NCBI GenBank assembly: GCA_963829575.1
Contig: CAWHJF010000015.1
Coordinates: 53,680-117,679, forward strand
From: KACC-23026 sp963829575
GTDB lineage: Bacteria > Bacillota > Bacilli > Bacillales > Sporolactobacillaceae
DNA: 64,000 nucleotides
Direction of reading: 5' to 3'
The notes beneath the pieces are model-generated. The model saw nothing but the letters and a program-made list of their open reading frames with translations. It ran no database searches and was not told the origin of the DNA. Below, in pieces: positions 33,244-42,275 of this stretch. The position numbers and the translations under genes are program-made. The first letter of the stretch is position 1, and every line of letters starts with the position of its first letter.

Positions 33244-33660
33244 ATGCCTACAATTAACCAACTTGTTCGCTCAGGACGTCAATCTAAAACGAAAAAGTCT
33301 GATTCTCCGGCTTTAAATAAAGGTTACAACAGCTTTAAAAAGTCTTTAACAGATCTTTCGTCACCACAAAAACGCGGGGTATGTACGCGTGTCGGTACAA
33401 TGACGCCTAAGAAACCGAACTCTGCATTGCGTAAATATGCGCGTGTACGTTTGACTAACGGTATCGAGGTTACTGCTTATATTCCTGGTATTGGTCACAA
33501 CCTTCAAGAACACAGTGTTGTACTTATTCGTGGAGGACGTGTAAAAGACCTTCCAGGGGTGCGTTACCACATCGTTCGTGGCGCTCTTGATACTGCTGGG
33601 GTAAACAATCGTATGCAAGGTCGTTCTAAATACGGTGCAAAACGCCCTAAACAAAAATAA
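33244..33660 (+). CDS. rpsL: Ribosomal protein S12
   Basis: Decoding-centre protein, 138 residues, preceded by GAAAGGAGG. The streptomycin-related segment TPKKPNSALRKYARV carries the wild-type lysine, and the second hot spot near GRVKDLPGVRYH is also unaltered, so no streptomycin-resistance change is seen. A Gram-positive insertion (SPALNKGYNSFKKS) sits near residue 22. First of the rpsL-rpsG-fusA set. Confidence 0.98.
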   Translation: MPTINQLVRSGRQSKTKKSDSPALNKGYNSFKKSLTDLSSPQKRGVCTRVGTMTPKKPNSALRKYARVRLTNGIEVTAYIPGIGHNLQEHSVVLIRGGRVKDLPGVRYHIVRGALDTAGVNNRMQGRSKYGAKRPKQK

Positions 33661-33704
33661 TAGAAACATACTGAATGACAACCATTTTGAAAGGAGGGGA
33701 ACCT

Positions 33705-34175
33705 ATGCCACGCAAAGGTCCTGTTGAAAGAAGAGATGTATTACCAGATCCGCTATATAATTCGAAGTTGGTTACTCGTTTAATCAACCGTATTATGGAA
33801 GATGGTAAACGTGGAAAGGCCCAAACGATTTTATACAAAGCGTTCGATCTTATTAAGGAACGCACGAATCAAGATCCAATGGAAGTGTTTGATCAAGCTC
33901 TTAAAAACGTTATGCCAGTCCTTGAAGTTCGCGCCCGTCGAGTAGGGGGTTCTAACTACCAAGTTCCTGTAGAAGTTCGTCCTGAACGTCGCACAACTCT
34001 TGGCTTGCGTTACCTTGTAAACTACTCCCGTCTTCGCGGTGAGAAAACAATGGTAGAACGTTTAGCACATGAAATTATCGATGCGTCAAACAACGCTGGT
34101 GCTTCTGTAAAGCGTCGTGAAGATATGCACAAAATGGCTGAAGCAAATAAAGCATTCGCTCACTATCGCTGGTAA
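33705..34175 (+). CDS. rpsG: Ribosomal protein S7
   Basis: Nucleates assembly of the 30S head and contacts E-site tRNA. The ATG at 33705 (MPRKGPVERRDVLPDPLYNSK) after AAAGGAGGGG gives 156 residues, the usual length; the track start is within the leader. VEVRPERRTTLGLRYLVNYSR and the C-terminal KRREDMHKMAEANKAFAHYRW are typical. Confidence 0.98.
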   Translation: MPRKGPVERRDVLPDPLYNSKLVTRLINRIMEDGKRGKAQTILYKAFDLIKERTNQDPMEVFDQALKNVMPVLEVRARRVGGSNYQVPVEVRPERRTTLGLRYLVNYSRLRGEKTMVERLAHEIIDASNNAGASVKRREDMHKMAEANKAFAHYRW

Positions 34176-34205
34176 AAAAGAGCATAAGAGAAAGGAGAGA
34201 GACCT

Positions 34206-36290
34206 ATGGCAAAAAGACCATTCTCCTTGGAGAAAACAAGAAACATTGGGATCATGGCACACATCGATGCTGGTAAAACAACAACTACTGAACGCATCCT
34301 TTTCTACTCTGGTCGTATTCACAAGATTGGAGAAACCCACGAAGGGGCTTCTCAAATGGACTGGATGGAGCAAGAGCAAGAGCGTGGGATTACCATTACT
34401 TCTGCAGCAACAACTGCTCAATGGAATGACCATCGCGTTAACATCATTGATACCCCTGGACACGTCGACTTCACAGTTGAGGTAGAACGTTCTTTGCGTG
34501 TACTTGATGGCGCGGTTGCTGTACTCGATGCACAATCAGGTGTAGAACCACAAACTGAAACTGTATGGCGTCAAGCTACCACTTATCACGTTCCACGTAT
34601 TGTGTTCGTTAACAAAATGGACAAAATCGGTGCTGATTTCTTGTTTTCAACTAAAACGCTTCATGAGCGTTTACATGCTAATGCGCACCCTATCCAATTA
34701 CCAATTGGTGCTGAGGACGAGTTTAACGGGATTATTGACCTAGTAGAAATGAAAGCTTTTTTCTATGAAGATGATCTTGGAACGCGTGCGAGCGCAGTTG
34801 AAATTCCAGATGAGTACAAAGATCTCGCTCAAGAATGGCATGATAAATTAGTTGAAGCTGTTGCTGAAATTGATGAAGATCTCATGATGAAATATCTTGA
34901 GGGAGAAGAAATTACTAAGGAAGAATTAAAAGCAGGGATCCGTAAAGGTACTTGTAATGTAGAATTCTATCCTGTCCTCTGCGGATCCGCTTTTAAAAAC
35001 AAAGGGGTTCAACTTGTATTGGATGCGGTTATTGACTATCTTCCAGGTCCTACAGATGTACCAGCAATTAAAGGACATCTTGTTGACAGTGAAGAAGAAG
35101 TGACGCGTGAAGCAGATGATAACGGTCCATTCTCAGCTCTAGCGTTTAAAGTTATGACTGACCCTTATGTTGGTAAATTAACGTTCTTCCGTGTTTACTC
35201 TGGTAAAGCTGAAGCTGGATCATATATCCAAAACTCAACTAAAGGTAAACGTGAACGTCTTGGGCGGATTCTTCAAATGCACGCAAACACTCGTGAGGAG
35301 ATCAAAGAAGTTTTCTCAGGAGACATTGCAGCAGCAGTTGGTTTGAAGGATACGACAACTGGGGATACTTTGTGTGATGAAAAGAACCAAGTTATTCTTG
35401 AATCCATGCAGTTCCCAGAACCAGTTATCTCGGTTGCGATTGAACCAAAATCAAAAGCCGATCAAGATAAAATGGGTCAAGCACTTTCTAAGCTTGCTGA
35501 AGAAGATCCAACATTTAGAACAGAAACAAATGAAGAAACAGGTCAAACGATCATCTCTGGTATGGGTGAACTTCACCTTGATATCATTGTTGACCGTATG
35601 CGTCGTGAATTCAGAGTTGAAGCTAATGTTGGTGCTCCTCAAGTAGCTTATCGCGAAACGATTCGCCAAGCTGGTAAATGTGAAGGGAAATTCGTCCGTC
35701 AATCTGGTGGTCGTGGTCAATTCGGACACGTTTGGATTGAATTCGAGCCAATGGAAGAAGGCGGCGGGTTTGAGTTTGTCGATAAAGTAGTCGGTGGGGT
35801 GGTTCCTCGTGAATATATCCCAGCGGTTGGATCTGGTGTTGAAGACTCGTTGAAGAACGGTTTGCTCGCTGGATATCCATTAATCGACATTCGTGCTACA
35901 CTTTATGATGGTTCTTACCATGATGTTGACTCAAACGAAATGGCCTTCAAAATTGCGGCTTCCATGGCGCTTAAGAAAGCTAAAGAAGTTTGTAAACCAG
36001 TCATCCTTGAACCATTAATGAAAGTGGAAGTTGTTATTCCTGAAGACTACTTAGGAGATATCATGGGTGATATTACAAGTCGTCGTGGTCGTGTAGAGGG
36101 AATGGAAGCTCGTTCTGGTGCACAGGTTGTTAAAGCCTTCGTTCCACTTTCCGAAATGTTTGGTTATGCGACATCACTTCGTTCTGCTACACAAGGACGC
36201 GGTACTTACACAATGCACTTTGATCACTATGAAGAAGTACCTAAATCAGTTTCTGAGGAAATCATCAAAAAGTCTACTGGCGGACGTTAA
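34206..36290 (+). CDS. fusA: Elongation factor G
   Basis: Translational GTPase that drives translocation and ribosome recycling; 694 residues. P-loop AHIDAGKT lies at 18-25, the switch region RGITITSAATTAQW follows, then DTPGH and NKMDKIGAD. Domains II to V run to SEEIIKKSTGGR. GAAAGGAGAG precedes the ATG. It lies 30 bases after rpsG in the str operon. No frameshift is seen. Confidence 0.99.
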   Translation: MAKRPFSLEKTRNIGIMAHIDAGKTTTTERILFYSGRIHKIGETHEGASQMDWMEQEQERGITITSAATTAQWNDHRVNIIDTPGHVDFTVEVERSLRVLDGAVAVLDAQSGVEPQTETVWRQATTYHVPRIVFVNKMDKIGADFLFSTKTLHERLHANAHPIQLPIGAEDEFNGIIDLVEMKAFFYEDDLGTRASAVEIPDEYKDLAQEWHDKLVEAVAEIDEDLMMKYLEGEEITKEELKAGIRKGTCNVEFYPVLCGSAFKNKGVQLVLDAVIDYLPGPTDVPAIKGHLVDSEEEVTREADDNGPFSALAFKVMTDPYVGKLTFFRVYSGKAEAGSYIQNSTKGKRERLGRILQMHANTREEIKEVFSGDIAAAVGLKDTTTGDTLCDEKNQVILESMQFPEPVISVAIEPKSKADQDKMGQALSKLAEEDPTFRTETNEETGQTIISGMGELHLDIIVDRMRREFRVEANVGAPQVAYRETIRQAGKCEGKFVRQSGGRGQFGHVWIEFEPMEEGGGFEFVDKVVGGVVPREYIPAVGSGVEDSLKNGLLAGYPLIDIRATLYDGSYHDVDSNEMAFKIAASMALKKAKEVCKPVILEPLMKVEVVIPEDYLGDIMGDITSRRGRVEGMEARSGAQVVKAFVPLSEMFGYATSLRSATQGRGTYTMHFDHYEEVPKSVSEEIIKKSTGGR

Positions 36291-36342
36291 TTTTTGCCAA
36301 TTGATTTTTAGGATATTGTGATTGTAATAAGTTTATTGTAAG

Positions 36343-36375
36343 CTAGGGTAGGAGTGCCTGGCACACCTGCCTTAG
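36343..36375 (+). promoter_or_regulatory. GC-rich hairpin in the fusA-tuf spacer
   Basis: CTAGGGTAGGAGTGC pairs with GCACACCTGCCTTAG, about 15 pairs with two G-U and one A-A mismatch around CTG. There is no T-tract. It lies about 50 bases before tuf and may mark processing or separate tuf expression. Confidence 0.45.
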
Positions 36376-36424
36376 ATCACATATAAAATACTTACTTTCT
36401 TTAATTTAAAGGAGGAAATCCATA

Positions 36425-37615
36425 ATGGGAAAAGCAAAATACGATCGTTCCAAGCCACACGTTAACATTGGTACAATTGGCCACGTTGACCATGGTAAAA
36501 CAACTCTAACAGCTGCTATCACGACTGTACTTCACAAGCGTTTTAACCGCGGAGAAGCTCGTGCATATGATCAAATTGACGGTGCTCCAGAAGAAAGAGA
36601 GCGCGGTATCACAATTTCTACTGCGCACGTTGAGTACGAAACAGATGCTCGTCACTATGCACACGTTGACTGCCCAGGACACGCTGACTATGTTAAGAAC
36701 ATGATCACTGGTGCGGCTCAAATGGACGGCGGGATCTTAGTTGTATCTGCTGCTGATGGTCCAATGCCACAAACACGTGAACACATTCTTCTTTCTCGTC
36801 AAGTAGGTGTACCTTCGCTCGTTGTTTTCTTGAACAAAGTTGATATGGTTGATGACGAAGAACTTCTTGAATTAGTAGAAATGGAAGTACGTGACCTTCT
36901 TACTGAATACGAGTTCCCAGGAGACGATGTACCAGTTATTGCTGGCTCAGCTCTTAAAGCTCTTCAAGGTGACGAAGCTTACGAAGAAAAAATCCTTGAG
37001 CTTATGCAGCAAGTTGATGACTACATCCCAACTCCAGCTCGTGAAACTGATAAGCCATTCATGATGCCAGTTGAGGATGTATTCTCAATCACTGGTCGTG
37101 GTACTGTTGCTACAGGTCGTGTAGAGCGCGGTGTAGTTAAAGTCGGTGACGAAATTGAAATTCTTGGTCTTACTGAAGAGCCTAAGAAAACAATCGTTAC
37201 TGGTGTAGAAATGTTCCGTAAATTGCTCGACTTCGCTGAAGCTGGCGACAACATTGGTGCTCTTCTTCGTGGTGTTCAACGTGAAGAAGTTGAGCGTGGC
37301 CAAGTACTTGTAAAACCAGGTACTGTAAAAGCTCACACTAAATTTAAAGCAGAAGTTTACGTTCTTTCAAAAGAAGAGGGTGGACGTCATACTCCATTCT
37401 TCTCAAACTACCGCCCACAATTCTATTTCCGTACAACTGACGTAACTGGAACAATCATGCTTCCAGAAGGTACTGAAATGGTTATGCCTGGCGATAACGT
37501 TGAAATGACTGTTGAATTGATTTCTCCAATCGCGATCGAAGACGGAACTAAGTTCTCTATTCGTGAAGGTGGCCGTACTGTAGGCGCTGGCGTTGTTGCA
37601 ACAATCACTCAATAA
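36425..37615 (+). CDS. tuf: Elongation factor Tu
   Basis: Carries aminoacyl-tRNA to the ribosome. The 396 residues include GHVDHGKT at 19-26, RGITIS in switch I, DCPGHADYVKNMITGAAQMDG and NKVDMVDDEE. Domains II and III are complete, with GRGTVATGRVERG. Codon choice is strongly biased, fitting a very highly expressed gene. AAAGGAGG precedes the ATG, and a terminator follows 17 bases after the stop. Confidence 0.99.
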   Translation: MGKAKYDRSKPHVNIGTIGHVDHGKTTLTAAITTVLHKRFNRGEARAYDQIDGAPEERERGITISTAHVEYETDARHYAHVDCPGHADYVKNMITGAAQMDGGILVVSAADGPMPQTREHILLSRQVGVPSLVVFLNKVDMVDDEELLELVEMEVRDLLTEYEFPGDDVPVIAGSALKALQGDEAYEEKILELMQQVDDYIPTPARETDKPFMMPVEDVFSITGRGTVATGRVERGVVKVGDEIEILGLTEEPKKTIVTGVEMFRKLLDFAEAGDNIGALLRGVQREEVERGQVLVKPGTVKAHTKFKAEVYVLSKEEGGRHTPFFSNYRPQFYFRTTDVTGTIMLPEGTEMVMPGDNVEMTVELISPIAIEDGTKFSIREGGRTVGAGVVATITQ

Positions 37616-37632
37616 TATTTTTCAATAAAAAT

Positions 37633-37657
37633 AGGCGTCCTTCGGGGCGTCTTTTTT
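37633..37657 (+). terminator. Terminator after tuf
   Basis: AGGCGTCC-TTC-GGGGCGTCT stem with two G-U pairs, followed by TTTTTT. It closes the str operon. Confidence 0.85.
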
Positions 37658-38002
37658 ATTTGCTTAAATAGTTTACAGTGGAGACAGATAATGAACAGTT
37701 AAGAGAGCGCGTTTGTGATTAGTGGGGAGAGGCAATGAACAGTCAAGATAGAAGGGGACTGTTCATCGACTGCCCCCTTCTAATAAAATAACTTGCTTCT
37801 ATTAATATATGGGGAATTTTTAGAATCATTCAAATGCACTTTGTATGGATTTACCATAAATGAGTTTTTAAGTTTGCTTGCAATCCAATTGGTAACTCTG
37901 TATAATAATTAAGTCTGTTGCTATACGGACTCGTGAATGAAACTAACTGTTAAAGTCATTTAATCCCATATGCATTAAACACAATCAAAATGCATGTTAT
38001 AC
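37658..38002. other. Gene-free spacer with two competing hairpins
   Basis: About 345 bases without a gene. ATGAACAGTC (37735-37744) can pair with GACTGTTCAT (37757-37766). Alternatively AGAAGGGG (37750-37757) can pair with CCCCTTCT (37774-37781). The two stems cannot both form fully as nested hairpins. A copy of ATGAACAGT also occurs at 37691. The rest is AT-rich and featureless. Confidence 0.5.
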
Positions 38003-38031
38003 TTGATTTTGTGTGTTTTTTTTAATATAAT
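38003..38031 (+). promoter_or_regulatory. S10 operon promoter
   Basis: TTGATT (38003-38008), 17 bases, TATAAT (38026-38031). It lies about 130 bases ahead of rpsJ and is the only good promoter seen before the run of ribosomal protein genes. Confidence 0.88.
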
Positions 38032-38037
38032 AGGGAA

Positions 38038-38163
38038 TGTTGGTTTTAGCGATGATGTGAAAGGTTGCGGATACACCCGGCCCCTTTGCCATGGCTTGGT
38101 TGTCCGGTAAATTTTCGCGGAGTTAGTCTATTTCATAAAATGGGCGATAAAGGAGGGAAAACA
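38038..38163 (+). promoter_or_regulatory. S10 operon leader
   Basis: Transcribed leader of about 126 bases ending in GTCTATTTCATAAAATGGGCGATAAAGGAGGG, split here as GTCTATTTCATAAAATGG and GCGATAAAGGAGGG, which resembles the conserved end of Bacillales S10 leaders. Internal GGTTGCGG and CCGGCCCC segments suggest folding. Regulation by a ribosomal protein is possible but not shown. Confidence 0.5.
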
Positions 38164-38472
38164 ATGGCAAAGCAAAAAATACGTATTCGTTTGAAAGCTT
38201 ATGACCATCGTATTTTGGATCAATCAGCTGAAAAGATTGTAGAAACAGCAAAACGTTCTGGTGCAAAGGTATCGGGTCCGATCCCACTACCTACTGAGAA
38301 ATCAATTTATACGATTTTGCGTGCGGTCCACAAATACAAAGATTCTCGTGAACAATTTGAGATGCGCACACATAAGCGTTTAATCGATATTGTAAATCCA
38401 ACACCACAAACGGTTGATTCACTTATGCGTCTAGATTTACCGTCTGGTGTCGACATTGAAATTAAGCTCTAA
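38164..38472 (+). CDS. rpsJ: Ribosomal protein S10 (NusE)
   Basis: 30S head protein and transcription antitermination partner. The ATG at 38164 after AAAGGAGGG gives 102 residues (MAKQKIRIRLKAYDHRILDQ). The long loop region KVSGPIPLPTEKSIYTILRA, the NusB/NusG contact area, is intact. The track's longer frame from 38065 reads through the leader and is rejected. It opens the largest transcription unit in the window. Confidence 0.98.
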   Translation: MAKQKIRIRLKAYDHRILDQSAEKIVETAKRSGAKVSGPIPLPTEKSIYTILRAVHKYKDSREQFEMRTHKRLIDIVNPTPQTVDSLMRLDLPSGVDIEIKL

Positions 38473-38511
38473 TAAAAATAATTAGCAGAAACTATTGGGA
38501 GGTGTTTACGG

Positions 38512-39150
38512 ATGTCCAAAGGAATCTTAGGCCGCAAGCTTGGCATGACGCAAGTCTTTACTGAGAATGGCGATGTTGTTCCAGTAACAGTAGTTGAAGT
38601 CACTCCTAACGTTGTTCTTCAAGTTCGAACTGTGGAAAACGACGGTTATGAAGCGATCCAACTCGGTTTCGATAACAAAAAAGAAGTGCGTTCTAACAAA
38701 CCTGAAAAAGGTCATGCTGAAAAAGCAAACACAACACCTAAGCGCTTCGTTAAGGAATTCCGTAACGTAAATCTTGGCGACTATCAAGTCGGTCAGGAAG
38801 TTAAGGTTGATATCTTTAATGAGGGTGACGCAATTGATGTAACAGGAACTTCTAAAGGTAAAGGGTTCCAAGGTTCGATCAAACGTCATAACCAATCAAG
38901 AGGACCAATGAGTCACGGTTCACGTTATCATCGTCGTCCTGGTTCAATGGGTGCCATTGATGCAATGCGTGTACTAAAAGGTAAAGCATTACCTGGACGT
39001 ATGGGTGGCGAACGAATTACTGTTCAGAACCTTGAAGTTGTTAAGGTTGATACGGATCGCAACTTGCTCTTGATTAAAGGAAATGTGCCGGGTGCAAAGA
39101 AAAGCTACATCGAGATCAAAAGTGCAGTAAAAGCACAAGAAGCTAAATAA
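38512..39150 (+). CDS. rplC: Ribosomal protein L3
   Basis: Early assembly protein near the peptidyl-transferase centre, 212 residues. The family signature FQGSIKRHNQSRGPMSHGS, near residues 120-140, forms the extension reaching into the 50S core, and GRMGGERITVQNLEVVKVD follows. GGGAGGTG precedes the ATG. Spacing to rplD is 17 bases. Confidence 0.98.
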   Translation: MSKGILGRKLGMTQVFTENGDVVPVTVVEVTPNVVLQVRTVENDGYEAIQLGFDNKKEVRSNKPEKGHAEKANTTPKRFVKEFRNVNLGDYQVGQEVKVDIFNEGDAIDVTGTSKGKGFQGSIKRHNQSRGPMSHGSRYHRRPGSMGAIDAMRVLKGKALPGRMGGERITVQNLEVVKVDTDRNLLLIKGNVPGAKKSYIEIKSAVKAQEAK

Positions 39151-39167
39151 GAAAGGGGGATGCTTTC

Positions 39168-39791
39168 ATGCCAAAGGTTCAACTTTTAGACCAAACTGGT
39201 AAATCAGTTGGTGAGATCGAATTAAATGATACAGTGTTTGGAATTGAACCAAACGAAAGTGTGGTTTTTGACGCAATTGTGATGCAACAGGCTTCACAAC
39301 GCCAAGGCACACACAAAGTAAAAAACCGTTCTGCAGTACGCGGCGGTGGTCGTAAACCATGGCGCCAAAAAGGTACGGGTCGAGCTCGTCAGGGTTCCAT
39401 TCGTTCACCACAATGGGTTGGTGGTGGAGTTGTATTTGGTCCAACACCAAGAAGTTACAGCTACAAATTACCTAAGAAGGTAAGACGCCTAGCAATCAAA
39501 TCGGTGCTTTCATCAAAGTTTAAAGATAACGAAACAATTGTATTGAATGCCATCACAATTGATGCACCTAAGACAAAAGAATTTGTTCAAATCTTAAGTG
39601 ACTTGAATGTTAACGATAAAGTTCTTATTGTTACAGGTAAGCCTGATGAAGCAGCTGCGCTATCTGCGCGGAACATCCCAACAGTTAAGTTAATTTCTGC
39701 GGATCAAGTGAACGTCTTAGATGTCGTGAGCTCCAATAAATTGATTTTAACTGAAGAGGCTGCTCGTCATTTAGAGGAGGTGCTTGGCTAA
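39168..39791 (+). CDS. rplD: Ribosomal protein L4
   Basis: Lines the nascent-peptide exit tunnel with its extended loop (residues about 45-95: RGGGRKPWRQKGTGRARQGS then IRSPQWVGGG). Length is 207 residues. Loop residues associated with macrolide resistance appear unaltered. AAAGGGGG precedes the ATG. Its stop overlaps the rplW start by one base (TAATG). Confidence 0.98.
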   Translation: MPKVQLLDQTGKSVGEIELNDTVFGIEPNESVVFDAIVMQQASQRQGTHKVKNRSAVRGGGRKPWRQKGTGRARQGSIRSPQWVGGGVVFGPTPRSYSYKLPKKVRRLAIKSVLSSKFKDNETIVLNAITIDAPKTKEFVQILSDLNVNDKVLIVTGKPDEAAALSARNIPTVKLISADQVNVLDVVSSNKLILTEEAARHLEEVLG

Positions 39792-40081
39792 TGAGAGATG
39801 CACGCGATGTCATTTTGCGCCCTGTCATTACTGAGCGTTCTACAGAATTAATGGCGGACAAAAAGTACACGTTCATTGTAGCTCGTCGTACTAACAAATC
39901 CGAAATCAAACGCGCTGTCGAAGAAATTTTCGGAGTGAAGGTTGCGCAAGTCAATACGTTGACTACTAAAGCAAAGCCTAAACGTGTTGGACGTCACAGC
40001 GGCTATACTTCTGTTAACAAAAAAGCCATCGTTACTTTGACTCAAGATAGCAAAGAACTTGAGTTCTACGAAGGCGTGTAA
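39791..40081 (+). CDS. rplW: Ribosomal protein L23
   Basis: Tunnel-exit protein that docks trigger factor and signal recognition particle. The 96 residues contain ILRPVITERSTELM and the internal loop VAQVNTLTTKAKPKRVGRHSG. GAGGAGGTG lies in the end of rplD, so translation is coupled. It is followed by rplB after 25 bases. Confidence 0.97.
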   Translation: MRDARDVILRPVITERSTELMADKKYTFIVARRTNKSEIKRAVEEIFGVKVAQVNTLTTKAKPKRVGRHSGYTSVNKKAIVTLTQDSKELEFYEGV

Positions 40082-40106
40082 ATTAAAGAGAAGGAGGTAA
40101 TCGGTT

Positions 40107-40937
40107 ATGGCGATTAAGAAGTACAAACCGACATCCAATGGTCGACGCAATATGTCTTCTTTGGATTTTAGTGATATCACTACAGATAAGCCTGAAAAAT
40201 CCTTGCTTGCGCCCCTGCCCAAAAAAGCAGGTCGTAACAACCAAGGTAAATTAACAGTTCGTCACCAAGGTGGCGGGCACAAAAGAAAATATCGTATCAT
40301 CGACTTCAAACGTGACAAAGATGGCATTCCAGGCCGCGTTGCTACGATTGAATACGATCCAAACCGTACAGCTAACATTGCGCTCATCAACTATTTAGAT
40401 GGTGAAAAGCGTTATATTTTAGCTCCAAAAGGACTTACAGTAGGAACTCAGATTGTATCTGGTCCGGATGCTGATATTAAAGTAGGTAACGCGTTACCAC
40501 TTAAAAACATTCCTGTAGGTACCGTTATTCACAATATTGAACTTAAGCCAGGACATGGTGGACAGCTTGTGCGTTCTGCAGGCGCTGACGCTCAAATTCT
40601 TGGTAAAGAAGGTAAATACGTTCTTGTACGTCTAAAATCTGGTGAAGTTCGTATGATTCTTGATACTTGTCGTGCAACAGTCGGTCAAGTAGGGAACTTG
40701 GAACATGAGCTAGTTACTGTCGGTAAAGCGGGTCGTTCTCGTTGGAAAGGGATTCGTCCAACGGTGCGTGGTTCTGTAATGAACCCTAATGACCATCCAC
40801 ACGGTGGTGGTGAAGGACGTGCGCCAATCGGACGTAAATCACCTATGTCACCATGGGGTAAACCAACACTTGGTAAGAAAACACGTAAGAAAAATAAAGC
40901 GTCTGGCAAATTTATTGTTCGTCGCCGTAAGAAGTAA
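40107..40937 (+). CDS. rplB: Ribosomal protein L2
   Basis: Largest core protein of the 50S subunit, needed for peptidyl transfer and subunit joining; 276 residues. The conserved C-terminal part VRGSVMNPNDHPHGGGEGRA holds the essential histidine region, and GRNNQGKLTVRHQGGGHKRKY marks the N-terminal OB-like domain. AGAAGGAGGTAA precedes the ATG. Confidence 0.98.
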   Translation: MAIKKYKPTSNGRRNMSSLDFSDITTDKPEKSLLAPLPKKAGRNNQGKLTVRHQGGGHKRKYRIIDFKRDKDGIPGRVATIEYDPNRTANIALINYLDGEKRYILAPKGLTVGTQIVSGPDADIKVGNALPLKNIPVGTVIHNIELKPGHGGQLVRSAGADAQILGKEGKYVLVRLKSGEVRMILDTCRATVGQVGNLEHELVTVGKAGRSRWKGIRPTVRGSVMNPNDHPHGGGEGRAPIGRKSPMSPWGKPTLGKKTRKKNKASGKFIVRRRKK

Positions 40938-40973
40938 GAACCCGAATCCGAAGAGTGGAAGGAGGTTGACCAA

Positions 40974-41252
40974 ATGGGTCGCAGTCTAAAAAAAGGACCA
41001 TTCGTTGACGATCACTTGATGAATAAAGTAGAAGCAATGAATGAAAACAATGAGAAGAAAGTTGTAAAGACGTGGTCAAGACGTTCAACAATTTTCCCGC
41101 AATTTATTGGACACACACTTGCAGTATATGACGGACGTAAACACGTGCCGGTATATGTAACGGAAGATATGGTCGGTCATAAATTGGGTGAATTCGCTCC
41201 AACTCGTACGTATCGCGGACACTCCAAAGATGACAGGAAAACAGGCCGTTAA
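40974..41252 (+). CDS. rpsS: Ribosomal protein S19
   Basis: 30S head protein that contacts S13 and A-site tRNA; 92 residues. MGRSLKKGPFVDDHL is the universal N-terminus, and TWSRRSTIFPQFIGHTLAVYDG plus GHKLGEFAPTRTYRGH complete the fold. GGAAGGAGGTTG precedes the start, 36 bases after rplB. Confidence 0.98.
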   Translation: MGRSLKKGPFVDDHLMNKVEAMNENNEKKVVKTWSRRSTIFPQFIGHTLAVYDGRKHVPVYVTEDMVGHKLGEFAPTRTYRGHSKDDRKTGR

Positions 41253-41268
41253 GAGAGGAGGAATTTGA

Positions 41269-41610
41269 ATGCAAGCTAAAGCTGTTGCTCGACAAGTTCG
41301 TGTTGCTCCCCGGAAAGCGCGTTTGGTCGTCGATTTAATCCGTGGGAAACAAGTTGGCGAAGCGTTTGCGATTTTGCGTAATACGCCAAAGGCTGCATCT
41401 CCAATTGTAGAGAAGGTCTTGAAATCTGCAATTGCCAATGCCGAACATAATTACGAATTAGAACCAAATAGCTTAGTGGTTGAAAAAGTCTTTGTTGATG
41501 AAGGTGCTACAATGAAACGTTTCCGTCCTCGTGCGATGGGACGTGCCAGCAAAATCAATAAACGTACTAGCCACATTACAATTATCGTTTCAGAAAAGAA
41601 GGAGGGATAA
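41269..41610 (+). CDS. rplV: Ribosomal protein L22
   Basis: Its beta-hairpin lines the exit tunnel opposite L4. The 113 residues begin MQAKAVARQVRVAPRKARLV and include the hairpin FVDEGATMKRFRPRAMGRA, the usual site of macrolide-resistance deletions, here full length. AGAGAGGAGGAA precedes the ATG. Four bases separate it from rpsC. Confidence 0.98.
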   Translation: MQAKAVARQVRVAPRKARLVVDLIRGKQVGEAFAILRNTPKAASPIVEKVLKSAIANAEHNYELEPNSLVVEKVFVDEGATMKRFRPRAMGRASKINKRTSHITIIVSEKKEG

Positions 41611-41613
41611 CGC

Positions 41614-42273
41614 GTGGGACAAAAAGTACATCCAATAGGTCTACGAATTGGTATCATTCGTGATTGGGAATCCAAGTGGTATGCGGATAAGAATTATGCG
41701 GATTACCTTCTTGAAGATATTAAAATTCGCGAATATGTCGAAAATCGTCTTAAGGATGCTGCGGTTTCTGGCATCGAGCTTGAACGTGCTGCTAATCGTA
41801 TCAACGTCACTATTCGTACTGCTAAACCTGGTATGGTTATTGGTAAAGGCGGATCTGAAGTTGAAGCGTTACGTAAATCTCTTAATGCTTTGACTGGCAA
41901 ACGCGTTCATGTAAATATCTTTGAAATCAAACAAGCGGATCTAGATGCTAAGCTTGTTGCTGAAAATATTGCACGCCAACTTGAAGGACGTATTTCATGG
42001 CGCCGTGCACAAAAACAAACACTTACTCGTGCTATGCGTGCTGGTGCTAAAGGGATCAAAACACAAGTTTCTGGTCGTCTTGGCGGTGCCGACATCGCAC
42101 GTTCAGAGGACTACAGCGAAGGAACAGTTCCACTTCATACGCTTCGTGCGGATATCGACTACGGTACAGCTGAAGCAGACACCACTTACGGTAAAATTGG
42201 TGTGAAAGTTTGGATCTATCGCGGTGAGGTCCTTCCAACGAAAGGAAAGAACAATAAGGAAGGAGGCCAATAA
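41614..42273 (+). CDS. rpsC: Ribosomal protein S3
   Basis: mRNA-entry protein with helicase role, 219 residues from a GTG start (MGQKVHPIGLRIGIIRDW). The KH domain includes PGMVIGKGGSEVEALRK, near residues 74-90. The C-terminal domain reads RLGGADIARSEDYSEGTVPL. AGAAGGAGGGAT precedes the GTG within the end of rplV. Confidence 0.98.
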   Translation: MGQKVHPIGLRIGIIRDWESKWYADKNYADYLLEDIKIREYVENRLKDAAVSGIELERAANRINVTIRTAKPGMVIGKGGSEVEALRKSLNALTGKRVHVNIFEIKQADLDAKLVAENIARQLEGRISWRRAQKQTLTRAMRAGAKGIKTQVSGRLGGADIARSEDYSEGTVPLHTLRADIDYGTAEADTTYGKIGVKVWIYRGEVLPTKGKNNKEGGQ

Positions 42274-42275
42274 TC

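Noticed and set aside
33244..33660. Possible streptomycin-resistance change in S12
   Set aside because: The lysine in TPKKPNSALRK and the GRVKDLPG segment look wild type.
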